Positions 7,004 through 15,237 of a DNA stretch of 32,775 bases are shown here, piece after piece; the stretch's first letter is position 1; every line of letters starts with the position of its first letter. The notes below the pieces were generated by a model that was given only the letters and a program-made list of their open reading frames with translations, did no database searches and had not been told where the DNA came from. Position numbers and translations under genes: made by a program. The DNA comes from Streptomyces sp. NWU339 (GTDB lineage Bacteria; Actinomycetota; Actinomycetes; Streptomycetales; Streptomycetaceae): contig NZ_QFRK01000082.1 in assembly GCF_003143855.1 (NCBI RefSeq), forward strand, positions 1 to 32,775, written 5' to 3'.

Positions 7004-9937
7004 GTGGACGGTGAGTGCTCGATCGTTGAGCTGATGAGGGCGATGGGGCTGTCGCCGGAGGCTATCGCGCGGGTGTCGCGGCTGTGGGGGAAGTCGGCGG
7101 CGCGCAACGGTGGGCGGACGCATGTGCTGCTCGGTCACCTGCTGGACACGGCGGCGGTGGCGGGGGTGATGTGGGACCACTACCTGTCGGCTGGGTTCCG
7201 TCGGCGGATGGACGAGGTCAGTGGTGGCCGGGGCCGGTTGTGGTTCATGTGGATCTGCGGGATTCACGACTGCGGGAAGGCGTGCCCGGCGTTCCAGGCG
7301 GTGGATGCGGCCGAGGCGGCGCCGGTGCTGGCGGCGGGGCTGACGTGGGGGCGGCTGCCGGCCGACCGGCAGAAGCGGTGGCGCCATGACGTGGCCGGGG
7401 CCGCGCTGCTCAGGCCCCGCCTGGTCGCGGAGTGGGGCAGCGCGGAGAGCGCCGGCTGGGTGTGGCCGCTGATCGCCGGACACCACGGCGCGTTTCCGTC
7501 GGTGCGGGGGCTGAAGCCTTCGCACCGGGAGGTGCAGGGGCGGGGTGCTGCCTGGGAGGAGGCTCAGCGCGCGGTCGTGGATGTGTTCACCCGTGCCGTC
7601 GGCTTCGACGATCTGGCGGATGTGCGGCCGGCGGGTGCCTTGCGGAAGGCGGAGCAGCTGGCGCTGTCGGGTCTGATCGTCATGGCGGACTGGATCGCCA
7701 GTGACAGCAGGCACTTTACGGGTGTGGCGGACGCGGGCCTGGTCTCGTTTCCTGAGGCCCGGCGGCGCGCCGAGGCGGCCTGGGAACGGTTGCGGCTGCG
7801 GGGTGGGTGGCGCGATCTTGCGCTGCCCCGCAGCAGGCTGGACCCGCTGAGTGTCCGGCTGGGTGTTCAGCCGCGGGCGTCGCAGCGGGAGCTGGTGCAG
7901 CGGGCGTGGTCGCTGCCGGTGCCGGGGCTGATGGTCGCCGAGGCGCCGATGGGCGAGGGTAAGACGAAGGCGGCGCTGGCCGCGGCGGAGGTCCTGGCGG
8001 CGCGGTTCGGCCTGGACGGGGTGTTCGTGGCCATGCCCACCCAGGCGACGAGCGACCCGATGTACGAGCAGGTCCTGCGGTGGGTACGCACCTTCGATCC
8101 CGAACTCGAGTCGCAGGTCGCGCTGCTGCACGGCCGGCGCCGGTTCAACGCCTGGTGGCGGGCCATCTGGGAAGGAAAGCAGCGCCCCGACGGTGAGGGC
8201 CCGGCGGGCGGGGGCGGGGCGGGTCCCGGCTTTGATCCGGCGGAGGACGACTTCGGAGTGATCGACGAGGACGCCGACTACGGCATGCCGCCCCAGCAGC
8301 AGCCCGGCAGCCGGGACCACGGGGATGCGGCGGACCGTCCTGCCCACTGGTTCCTCGGCAGCAAGCGTGGCCTGCTCACCGCATTCGCCGTCGGCACGGT
8401 CGATCATCTGCTGCACGCGGCGACGCGCACCCGGCACGTGATGCTCCGGTTCGCCGGCCTGGTCGGCAAGGTCGTCATCGTGGACGAGGTGCATGCCGCG
8501 GACGTCTACATGCGGCAGTTCCTCGTCGAGGCGCTGCGGTGGCTCGGGCAGGCAGGAGTGCCGGTGGTGCTGCTGTCGGCGACGCTGCCGCCCGCGCAGC
8601 GGCAGGGTTTCGTCGATGCGTACCTTTCCGGTGTCCTCGGCCGGGCGGACGTGAGCCAGCCGGTGCCGGAGCCGGCCGGTTACCCGTGTGTCACGGTCGC
8701 CTACGGCGTGGACGGGCTCCCGGTTGCCGAGAGTTCGCGTGAGGCGGTGCCCTCGTGGAGAAAATCGGCTCCGGTGCGGCTGGCCTGGCTGCCCGACGCC
8801 GACCCGGACGGGGTGCGGGTCGCCGCAGCCGTACGGGAGGCGGTCGCCGACGGAGGCGTGGTCCTGGTCGTGGTCAACCAGGTCGACCGGGCCCAGGCCA
8901 TCCACCGGGCCCTGCAAGACAGCGGCTTTGACGGTGAACTCCATCTCCTCCACGCACGGCTCTGCTCGGCCCACCGCGCGCAGCGGACGCAGACGTGCCT
9001 GCGTCTGATGGGGCCCCAGGCCGGGGACGCCCGGCCACAGCGGATGGTGGTGGTCGCCACGCAGTTGGCCGAGCAGTCCTTCGACGTGGACGCGGACGTG
9101 CTGATCACCGACCTGGCCCCCACCGATCTGCTGCTGCAGCGCATCGGCCGCCTCCACCGCCACAGCGGTACCCGCCGTCCGGCGGGGCACCGGCTGCCTC
9201 GTGTCCTGGTGACCGGCGTGGCCCCGGGAGGGAACGGGGCCCCGCGGTTCCTGCCCGCGTCGAAGGCGATCTATGGCGAGTGGTCGCTGCTGCGGGCTGC
9301 GGCCTTGGTGACAAAGACCGCAGGCCCCCTGGCCGGTACGCATGGCGATGCTGCTCTGCCGGGGGCCGGCTGGAGCATTCCCGCGGACGTTCCCGGTCTC
9401 GTCGCCCGGGCCTATGGGACGGCGGAGCTATGCCCGCCCGCCTGGGGCGAGGCGGCTGCCCGGGCGGCGTGGCAGGCCAAGGAGAGCGAGCGCGAGAAGA
9501 ACGCCGAGGGCTTCTTGTTGACCCGCCCCCGCGAGTGGGGGGCTCCCACTTTGGAGGGTCTCCACTACGCGGGCAGCCGGGCCGCCTCCGAGGAGGAGCT
9601 CGATGCCGTGGTCCGCGACGGCGACCGGACCGTCGAGGCTGTGATCGTCCGCCGGACCGCCGACGGGTACCGGGCTTATGACGGGACGTGGATCGGCGTG
9701 CACGGCGAAGTGGACGACGACATGGTGGTCGACCGGCTCCTGGGCGGCACCGTACGCCTGCCGGCCCGCGTGACCCAGGCGGCAAAGGCCGGGCTGACGG
9801 CGCTGCCGGGGTGGGCGGGCCAGCCCTGGCTCCGGTACGCCCGTGCCCTGGTGCTGGGGGAGGACGGCACGGCGCTGTTGGGCAGGGACCGGGTTTCGTA
9901 CGACGGCCTGCTCGGGCTCGTCCTGGAACGTGGCTGA
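7004..9937 (+). CDS. cas3: Cas3, HD nuclease-helicase (type I-E)
   Basis: A 977-residue fused HD nuclease and SF2 helicase that unwinds and shreds DNA marked by Cascade. HD-domain landmarks are H45 in G-H-L-L-D, H88-D89 in G-I-H-D-C-G-K and the downstream A-G-H-H-G. Helicase motifs: Walker A M-G317-E-G-K-T321, motif II D494-E-V-H497, motif III L-S-A-T-L, and motif VI Q712-R-I-G-R-L-H-R-H720. Length is normal for the family. The open frame continues upstream through array 1, so the start must be inferred. GTG 7004 has GGGGGG a few bases before it; GTG 6947 and ATG 7034 or 7043 are alternatives. About 320 bp separate it from cas8e, so it may be transcribed separately from Cascade. Confidence 0.95.
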   Translation: MDGECSIVELMRAMGLSPEAIARVSRLWGKSAARNGGRTHVLLGHLLDTAAVAGVMWDHYLSAGFRRRMDEVSGGRGRLWFMWICGIHDCGKACPAFQAVDAAEAAPVLAAGLTWGRLPADRQKRWRHDVAGAALLRPRLVAEWGSAESAGWVWPLIAGHHGAFPSVRGLKPSHREVQGRGAAWEEAQRAVVDVFTRAVGFDDLADVRPAGALRKAEQLALSGLIVMADWIASDSRHFTGVADAGLVSFPEARRRAEAAWERLRLRGGWRDLALPRSRLDPLSVRLGVQPRASQRELVQRAWSLPVPGLMVAEAPMGEGKTKAALAAAEVLAARFGLDGVFVAMPTQATSDPMYEQVLRWVRTFDPELESQVALLHGRRRFNAWWRAIWEGKQRPDGEGPAGGGGAGPGFDPAEDDFGVIDEDADYGMPPQQQPGSRDHGDAADRPAHWFLGSKRGLLTAFAVGTVDHLLHAATRTRHVMLRFAGLVGKVVIVDEVHAADVYMRQFLVEALRWLGQAGVPVVLLSATLPPAQRQGFVDAYLSGVLGRADVSQPVPEPAGYPCVTVAYGVDGLPVAESSREAVPSWRKSAPVRLAWLPDADPDGVRVAAAVREAVADGGVVLVVVNQVDRAQAIHRALQDSGFDGELHLLHARLCSAHRAQRTQTCLRLMGPQAGDARPQRMVVVATQLAEQSFDVDADVLITDLAPTDLLLQRIGRLHRHSGTRRPAGHRLPRVLVTGVAPGGNGAPRFLPASKAIYGEWSLLRAAALVTKTAGPLAGTHGDAALPGAGWSIPADVPGLVARAYGTAELCPPAWGEAAARAAWQAKESEREKNAEGFLLTRPREWGAPTLEGLHYAGSRAASEEELDAVVRDGDRTVEAVIVRRTADGYRAYDGTWIGVHGEVDDDMVVDRLLGGTVRLPARVTQAAKAGLTALPGWAGQPWLRYARALVLGEDGTALLGRDRVSYDGLLGLVLERG

Positions 9938-9964
9938 GCGGGGGTGCGCGTGGAGCCTTGGAGA

Positions 9965-9993
9965 GCCCTGAACCCCGCGGGTGCGGGGACGAC
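9965..9993 (-). repeat. Orphan CRISPR repeat between cas3 and cas8e
   Basis: Positions 9971-9993 read AACCCCGCGGGTGCGGGG then ACGAC, matching the array repeat core except for one missing C; 9965-9970 diverge. In array orientation it lies on the minus strand, with the crRNA handle end toward cas3. The adjacent spacer-side sequence contains AGGCTCCACGCGC (minus strand of 9946-9958), and the same 13 nt occurs on the plus strand at 10036-10048, with AAG at 10030-10032. Between the two lies a CCCCG-TCTT-CGGGG hairpin (10016-10029), and GCCGCAG/CTGCGGC forms another hairpin at 10074-10093. The 9938-10257 gap holds no convincing gene. It could be a leftover repeat or part of a Cascade-guided autoregulatory RNA. 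Confidence 0.75.
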
Positions 9994-10257
9994 GTGAAGC
10001 ACTGAACGGGAACACCCCCGTCTTCGGGGAAGCGGAGGCTCCACGCGCCGTCGCAGAGCCTACTCAGCCGTGGGCCGCAGCTCTTGCTGCGGCTCCAAGC
10101 ATCCTCGGAGATATGTGAGAATCGGTTGCAAGCAGTGAACATTGTGTGAAAACGTTCGGCCTGGCGGATCGTTGCGCTTCTGGGGAGAGGTGCGCGGGTC
10201 CGCCGGCCCGCACGTCCGGGGGGACGTGGGGTTGACTCATGGAGGGGGGAAGCCGCC

Positions 10258-11946
10258 ATGGACGTCGAGGGAGACCTGGTCCACGGTGCATGGCTGACCG
10301 GGGTCGACGCCGCCGGCGTGACCCGCGAGGTCGGCCTCTTGGACGCGCTGGCCGGCGCGCACACGATGCGGCGTCTCGAGGTGCCGGTGGCAACGATGCT
10401 GCCGGCACTGCTGCGGCAGCTGCTGCTGCCGGTGGTGTTCGACGCGACCGGTGTGCCGCGGTCCCGGCAGGAATGGGCCGAGCGGTTCGAGCGCGGCCGG
10501 TTCTCGGCCGACGAGCTGGAGCGCCTGACGCACTATCTGAAGACCCGCTACGCCGACCGTTTCCGGCTTTTCGCCGATGAACGGCCGTTCGGGCAGGTGG
10601 CGGGCCTGGCGGCGTTGAACGGAGAGACGAAGTCGGCGGCGCAGCTGGTGCCGTCGGTGGCGTCGGGCAACAATGTGCCGCTGTTCAGCGCGCTGAGTGA
10701 GGCCGACGAGCTGCTGCTGACGCCAGGTGAGGCGGCGCTGTGGCTGCTGCACGTGCACTGCTGGGACACGGCCTCCATCAAGACCGGGGCGGTCGGGGAC
10801 CCGCAGGCGAACAAGGGCAAGACCACCGGTAATCCGACGGGCCCGCTGGGCCAGCTCGGTGTCATCGTCCCCACCGGCCGCACTCTGTACGAGACGCTGC
10901 TGTTGAATACGCCGGTCCTGCCCGACGGGCTGGATCCGGCGGACCGGCCGCAGTGGGCGTGGCACGAACGACCGGACTCTCTCGGAGGGAAGTCCCCGGC
11001 CGGCCCGGCCTGGTCGGATCGCCCGGCAGGCGGCCTGCTGGACCTGCTGACCTTCCAGGCCCGCCGGATCCGCCTGATCACGTGTGAGACAGAGCACGGC
11101 CTGCGGGTGCACCGCGCGATCGTGTCCGCCGGTGACCGCCTGGTGCAAACCCCGGAGATCGACCCGCACACCGCCTGGCAGCACACCGCCAAACCGAAGA
11201 AGGGCCAGCCGCACCGCCGCCCGCGCCGGCACCCCTCCGGGCGCGCTGCCTGGCAGGGCCTGGGGAGCCTCCTGGCGATGACGCTGCCCCAGGAGGGCGA
11301 CGGCCCCTACACCTCGCTCCTGCTGCGCCAGATCGGGGACCTGCAGGCCGACGGCGCGCTGCCGGAGGGCTATCCGCTGGGTGTGGAGACCTCCGGCCTC
11401 GAGTACGGCACCCAGTCCGCCGTCGTCGAGAATGCCATCGGTGACGAGCTGCCCCTGCCGGTGGCGGCTCTGCTCGCCGAGGACGACTGGCTGCGTGTTG
11501 CCCTCCTGGAGTGCACCGCTCAGGCCGATCATGCCGCGCGGGCCCTGGACGGTCTGAACAACGACCTGCGCCGCGCGTCCGGCGGCGATCCGCTGCCCCG
11601 CGACAAGGGGAACCGGCCCTCGGCGCAGTTCCTGCACGCCCTCGACGCCACCATGCGCCGTCTGCTCGCCGGCCTGCAAACCGTCGGCGCAGACGAGGAC
11701 CTTCTGGAGCGGGCGCAGCTCGCCTGGGAACAGTCCGTGCGGATCGCCGCCGTGCGCGAGGCCGACAACCTGCTGGCCGCGGCACCGCCGCGCGCCGTGG
11801 TGGGCCGCACCGTGAAGACGGGCGACAAGGAGTTCGTGTACCGCAGCGGCAAGGCCGTCGGCATCTTCCACGCGAAGCTCGCCGAGATCCTGCCTCGGGC
11901 CGCTGAGGAGCGGCGCGTCCAGCCCGAGGAGGCGGCCGCAGCATGA
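10258..11946 (+). CDS. cas8e: Cas8e (Cse1/CasA), Cascade large subunit
   Basis: A 562-residue type I-E large subunit, which recognises the PAM, holds the crRNA 5' end region and recruits Cas3. Recognisable family stretches include the N-terminal W-L-T-G-V-D, S-G-N-N-V-P-L-F near residue 140, the block L-L-H-V-H-C-W-D-T-A-S-I-K-T-G near 165-180, and G-P-L-G-Q-L-G-V-I-V-P-T-G-R-T-L-Y-E-T near 195-215. Length is typical. ATG 10258 follows GGAGGGGGGAAG. It overlaps cse2 by ATGA and starts the Cascade operon; the 320-bp gap before it must contain its promoter. Confidence 0.95.
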   Translation: MDVEGDLVHGAWLTGVDAAGVTREVGLLDALAGAHTMRRLEVPVATMLPALLRQLLLPVVFDATGVPRSRQEWAERFERGRFSADELERLTHYLKTRYADRFRLFADERPFGQVAGLAALNGETKSAAQLVPSVASGNNVPLFSALSEADELLLTPGEAALWLLHVHCWDTASIKTGAVGDPQANKGKTTGNPTGPLGQLGVIVPTGRTLYETLLLNTPVLPDGLDPADRPQWAWHERPDSLGGKSPAGPAWSDRPAGGLLDLLTFQARRIRLITCETEHGLRVHRAIVSAGDRLVQTPEIDPHTAWQHTAKPKKGQPHRRPRRHPSGRAAWQGLGSLLAMTLPQEGDGPYTSLLLRQIGDLQADGALPEGYPLGVETSGLEYGTQSAVVENAIGDELPLPVAALLAEDDWLRVALLECTAQADHAARALDGLNNDLRRASGGDPLPRDKGNRPSAQFLHALDATMRRLLAGLQTVGADEDLLERAQLAWEQSVRIAAVREADNLLAAAPPRAVVGRTVKTGDKEFVYRSGKAVGIFHAKLAEILPRAAEERRVQPEEAAAA

Positions 11947-13112
11947 CCACCACGCCCACCACGCCGAATGCCCGCCAGGCCGGCCGTGCCTTCTCCTTCT
12001 TCTGGCAGGAGGCGGCCCAGGACTGGCCGACCGGGGGCCCGGAGGGCCGTTCGGGGTTCTCCGAGTACGTCACCCGGACCCTGCGCGCCCTGCGCGAAGG
12101 TATCGGCCGCGAGGCCGGCACCGTCCCGGCCATCCGGCACGCCCACCGCACTGGTCTGCCGGACGACGCCGACCGCCTGCCGCTCCTCTACATCGCGGAA
12201 CACGCCGTGCTCACGCTGTTCGGGCTGCACCAGCACGCTGCGGCCGAGCCGGTGCACCGGCCGGGCGTCGGCCTGGGCACCGCCTGCCGTCGTCTGCGCC
12301 AGAGCGAGCAGCTGTCGGACGCCGCAGTGGAGCGGCGGCTGATCGCGGCGGCAACCGCACAGGACCTGCACGAGCTGGTCCAGCATCTGCAGCGGCTCGT
12401 CCCTCTCCTGCGCCAGGCGGGCATCGGCATCGACTACACGCGCCTGCTGCACAACCTGGCCGACTGGGACGGGCCCGGCCAGGACCGGGTGCTGCGGTCC
12501 TGGGGCCTGCAGTACACCGACCCCAACACCCCCGCCACCGAGGGCGAGGACACGCCGGACGCCGATACCGCCCCGTACTGGGCGACGTGCGCTCCCGGCA
12601 GCGTCAAGGCCGGTGCGGAACTGGCGGCCCTGCGCTCCGGAACCGGCCGGGTCGCCGGCACCGTGCCTGCCATGTGGCCCTTCCACCGCACGCGGATGGC
12701 GTCCGAGTGGCATGACAAGGGGTCCCTCACCCGGGACCTGGCAGCCGAGCACACCGCACTCACCCTCTTCGCCCGTCACCAACAGACGCACCACCGGCCG
12801 ATGCACGCCCGGGGCACCAGCCCCGGCACCGCTGCGGGCCTGCTGGCCAAGAAGGCGGAAGACGGGGAGGGCAAGGCCGGCAAAGCGGCCTTGGAGCGGC
12901 GCTTCGGCGTCCTGCTCACCTCCGACGACGGCGATGAACTCGCCATGCACCTGCGCTCGCTCGTCCCGCTGCTGAACCGCGCCGGGATCGGCCTCGACTA
13001 CGACCTGCTGCGCACGGCGCTGCGGACCTGGGACGACCCCAGACGCCCGGATGCCGCCACCCGCTTCCGGCAGCAGTGGGACCGCGACTTCCACACCGCT
13101 GCGTCCTCCTGA
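11943..13112 (+). CDS. casB: Tandem Cse2-Cse2 fusion (CasB), Cascade small subunit
   Basis: A 389-residue protein, about twice the usual Cse2 length of 160-200. It contains two Cse2-like modules. Module 1 (about 1-190) has A58-G-T-V-P-A63 and L152-V-P-L-L-R-Q-A-G-I-G-I-D-Y165. Module 2 (about 205-389) has A238-G-T-V-P-A243 and L340-V-P-L-L-N-R-A-G-I-G-L-D-Y353. Each has an E-H-(A/T)-x-L-T-L-F helix between these motifs. A linker rich in D, T and P (about 190-208) joins them. In the E. coli complex two separate Cse2 copies form the belly, so one fused chain could supply both. There is no frameshift or internal stop, and the sequence is collinear with cas8e (ATGA overlap). Confidence 0.9.
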   Translation: MTTTPTTPNARQAGRAFSFFWQEAAQDWPTGGPEGRSGFSEYVTRTLRALREGIGREAGTVPAIRHAHRTGLPDDADRLPLLYIAEHAVLTLFGLHQHAAAEPVHRPGVGLGTACRRLRQSEQLSDAAVERRLIAAATAQDLHELVQHLQRLVPLLRQAGIGIDYTRLLHNLADWDGPGQDRVLRSWGLQYTDPNTPATEGEDTPDADTAPYWATCAPGSVKAGAELAALRSGTGRVAGTVPAMWPFHRTRMASEWHDKGSLTRDLAAEHTALTLFARHQQTHHRPMHARGTSPGTAAGLLAKKAEDGEGKAGKAALERRFGVLLTSDDGDELAMHLRSLVPLLNRAGIGLDYDLLRTALRTWDDPRRPDAATRFRQQWDRDFHTAASS

Positions 13113-13257
13113 CACCCCGCCGGGCACTCCTGCCGCACGCCTTCCGCCACAAGCTCGCAAGGCCCTGCGACAGCGCCGCTCTTCAACCCTTCCACCCCTC
13201 CGCGCCCCGGTCCGGTGGCGCGCCATGCCCTCAGAAGATCTTCAAGGAGTCTCTGCC

Positions 13258-14436
13258 ATGGCCCAGCCCAACCTGTTCCTCGAAATCCACATCCTGCAGA
13301 GCCTTCCGCCATCCAACGTGAACCGGGACGACTCCGGCACCCCGAAGCAGGCCCTCTACGGCGGTGCCCGCCGCGCCCGCGTCTCCTCCCAGGCATGGAA
13401 GCGCGCCACCCGCACCGAGTACGCCCAGCACGTGGCGGAAGCCGACCGGGCCACCCGCACCAAGCGGATCGCCACGCTGCTCGCCAAGCGTCTCGCCCGC
13501 CCGGTCGCCGAGAACGGCGCCGGGCTCGAGACCGCCCAGGCCGACCGCTTGACCGCGGCACTGCTGGAGCCGCTCGGCATCACCAAGTCGGCCAAGAAGG
13601 ACGACCAGTCCGCCTACCTGCTGTTCTTCGGCAAGAAGCAGCTCGACGCCATGGTGACGATGCTGGAGGGCCGCGCCGCCGAACTGGCCGCCCTGCCGGA
13701 CAAGGAACTCGCCGACGAGGTCAAGAAGCTTCCGGTCGTCGCCACGTTGTCCACCGGGCACCCGGCGGAGGTCGCCCTGTTCGGCCGCATGGTCGCCGAC
13801 CTTCCCGCCCTGAACGTCGATGCCGCCGTCCAGGTGGCGCACGCCCTGTCCACCCACGCCGTGCGCACCGAGTTCGACTACTACACCGCAGTGGACGACG
13901 AGAACACCGAGGACCACGGCGCCGGCATGATCGGCACCGTCGAGTTCAACTCCTCCACCCTCTACCGCTACGCCGTCCTCGGCGTGCACCAGCTCCACGA
14001 CAACCTCACCGACACCGACGAGACCCGCCAGGCGACCGTGCGGTTCGTCGACGCGTTCACCCGCTCCATGCCCACCGGACACCAGAACTCCTTCGCCCAC
14101 CGCACCCTGCCCCACCTAGTGCTACTGACCGCCCGCACCGACCAGCCGGTCAACCTGGTCTCCGCCTATGAGGAACCGGTCACCGGCCTCACCGGCCTGG
14201 CCCCCGAATCCGTCGTGCGACTGGCCGACGAGCTGAAGACGGTGAGCGACACCTGGGGCAATGAGCCGCTGCGGATCCTGGCCACCTACACCACCGAAGG
14301 CGACAAGGTCACCGAGGCATTCGGTCCGTCCCTGCCCTTCCCCACGATGCTGGACGCCGTCGACACCCTGGTCGGCGAATGGCTCAACACCGGAGAACTC
14401 GCCCCCGCCGACACCGCGAAGGCCGACAGCCGATGA
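13258..14436 (+). CDS. cas7e: Cas7e (Cse4/CasC), Cascade backbone
   Basis: A 392-residue backbone subunit, which forms the helical filament along the crRNA spacer in six copies in the known complex. The N-terminus F-L-E-I-H-I-L-Q-S-L-P-P-S-N-V-N-R-D-D and R-R-A-R-V-S-S-Q-A-W-K-R are hallmark Cse4 sequences, as is T-E-F-D-Y-Y-T-A-V-D in the middle. ATG 13258 follows an AAGGAG at 13244-13249. The 145-bp gap after cse2 is unusual in an otherwise overlapping operon, and with a strong ribosome site it may help boost Cas7 translation. The stop overlaps cas5 as ATGA. Confidence 0.96.
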   Translation: MAQPNLFLEIHILQSLPPSNVNRDDSGTPKQALYGGARRARVSSQAWKRATRTEYAQHVAEADRATRTKRIATLLAKRLARPVAENGAGLETAQADRLTAALLEPLGITKSAKKDDQSAYLLFFGKKQLDAMVTMLEGRAAELAALPDKELADEVKKLPVVATLSTGHPAEVALFGRMVADLPALNVDAAVQVAHALSTHAVRTEFDYYTAVDDENTEDHGAGMIGTVEFNSSTLYRYAVLGVHQLHDNLTDTDETRQATVRFVDAFTRSMPTGHQNSFAHRTLPHLVLLTARTDQPVNLVSAYEEPVTGLTGLAPESVVRLADELKTVSDTWGNEPLRILATYTTEGDKVTEAFGPSLPFPTMLDAVDTLVGEWLNTGELAPADTAKADSR

Positions 14437-15233
14437 CCACACCCGACCACGCGACCCTCGTGCTGCGGCTGGCCGCCCCGCTCCAGTCCTGGGGCGGCCC
14501 CTCCCGCTACAACCGGCGCGAAACCCGACCCCAGCCCACCAAGTCCGGCATCCTCGGCCTCCTCGCCGCCGCCGAAGGCCGCACCCGCGAGGCCTCCCTC
14601 ACCGACCTGGTCGGCCTGCAACTCGGCGTCCGCGTCGACCAGCCCGGCACCCTGCTGCGGGACTACCACACCTACAGCGACTACCGGGGCGGCCCCCTAC
14701 TGTCCGCCAAGGTCAACGCCAAGGGCCGACAGACCCGGACCACCCCCGCCAAGTACACCGGCGTCACCCAACGCTTCTACCTCCAAGACGCCGTCTTCGT
14801 CGCCGCCCTCCGCGGCCCAAAACCCCTGATCGAGAGCCTGGAACACGCGGTACGCCACCCCGCATTCCCCCTCTCCCTGGGCCGCCGCTCCTGCCCGCCG
14901 ACCGGCCCCGTCAGCCTCGGCCTGCGCCCCGACGCACCGCTGGAGCAGACACTGACCGAGGTGCCGTGGCAGGCATCCCGCCACCGCCGCAACCAGATCC
15001 GCGGCACCGAAGTCTCCCTCGAGGCGACAGTGGAGGACCCGGCCGGCGACCAGCTCGCCGTCGACGTCCCCAACACCTACGACCTCAAGACCGGCACCCA
15101 GTTCAGCCGCCGCACCGTCCGCCACCGGTGGGTCACCGTCCCCACCGGCCACGCCCCACAACCCGACCACACGACAAACCCCGGCACCGGCCGGCACCCA
15201 GACCACGACCCGTTCGCCCTCCTGGGCTGGTGA
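14433..15233 (+). CDS. cas5e: Cas5e (CasD)
   Basis: A 266-residue Cas5 of type I-E, which caps the crRNA 5' handle in Cascade. The N-terminus L-V-L-R-L-A-A-P-L-Q-S-W-G and T-R-P-Q-P-T-K-S-G-I-L-G-L-L-A-A-A are classic. The end has the proline-rich D-P-F-A-L-L-G-W tail. The ATG overlaps the cas7e stop. The C-terminal 30 residues are low-complexity, which is common in actinobacterial versions. The handle it would bind differs between the arrays (GUUGCUCC or GUAGCUCC). Confidence 0.95.
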   Translation: MTTPDHATLVLRLAAPLQSWGGPSRYNRRETRPQPTKSGILGLLAAAEGRTREASLTDLVGLQLGVRVDQPGTLLRDYHTYSDYRGGPLLSAKVNAKGRQTRTTPAKYTGVTQRFYLQDAVFVAALRGPKPLIESLEHAVRHPAFPLSLGRRSCPPTGPVSLGLRPDAPLEQTLTEVPWQASRHRRNQIRGTEVSLEATVEDPAGDQLAVDVPNTYDLKTGTQFSRRTVRHRWVTVPTGHAPQPDHTTNPGTGRHPDHDPFALLGW

Positions 15234-15237
15234 CCTC

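Noticed and set aside
6152..9343. Very long minus-strand open frame opposite array 1 and cas3
   Set aside because: It runs through CRISPR repeats and is antisense to a clear cas3; open antisense frames are usual in high-GC DNA.
9994..10257. Search for a small toxin gene (CreT-like) next to the orphan repeat
   Set aside because: No short ORF with a good ribosome site or hydrophobic/rare-codon signature stands out, so I do not claim a CreTA module, only a possible guide RNA.
11529..13226. Long minus-strand frame opposite cse2
   Set aside because: Antisense shadow of casB and the end of cas8e; no family motifs and arginine/glycine-rich composition.
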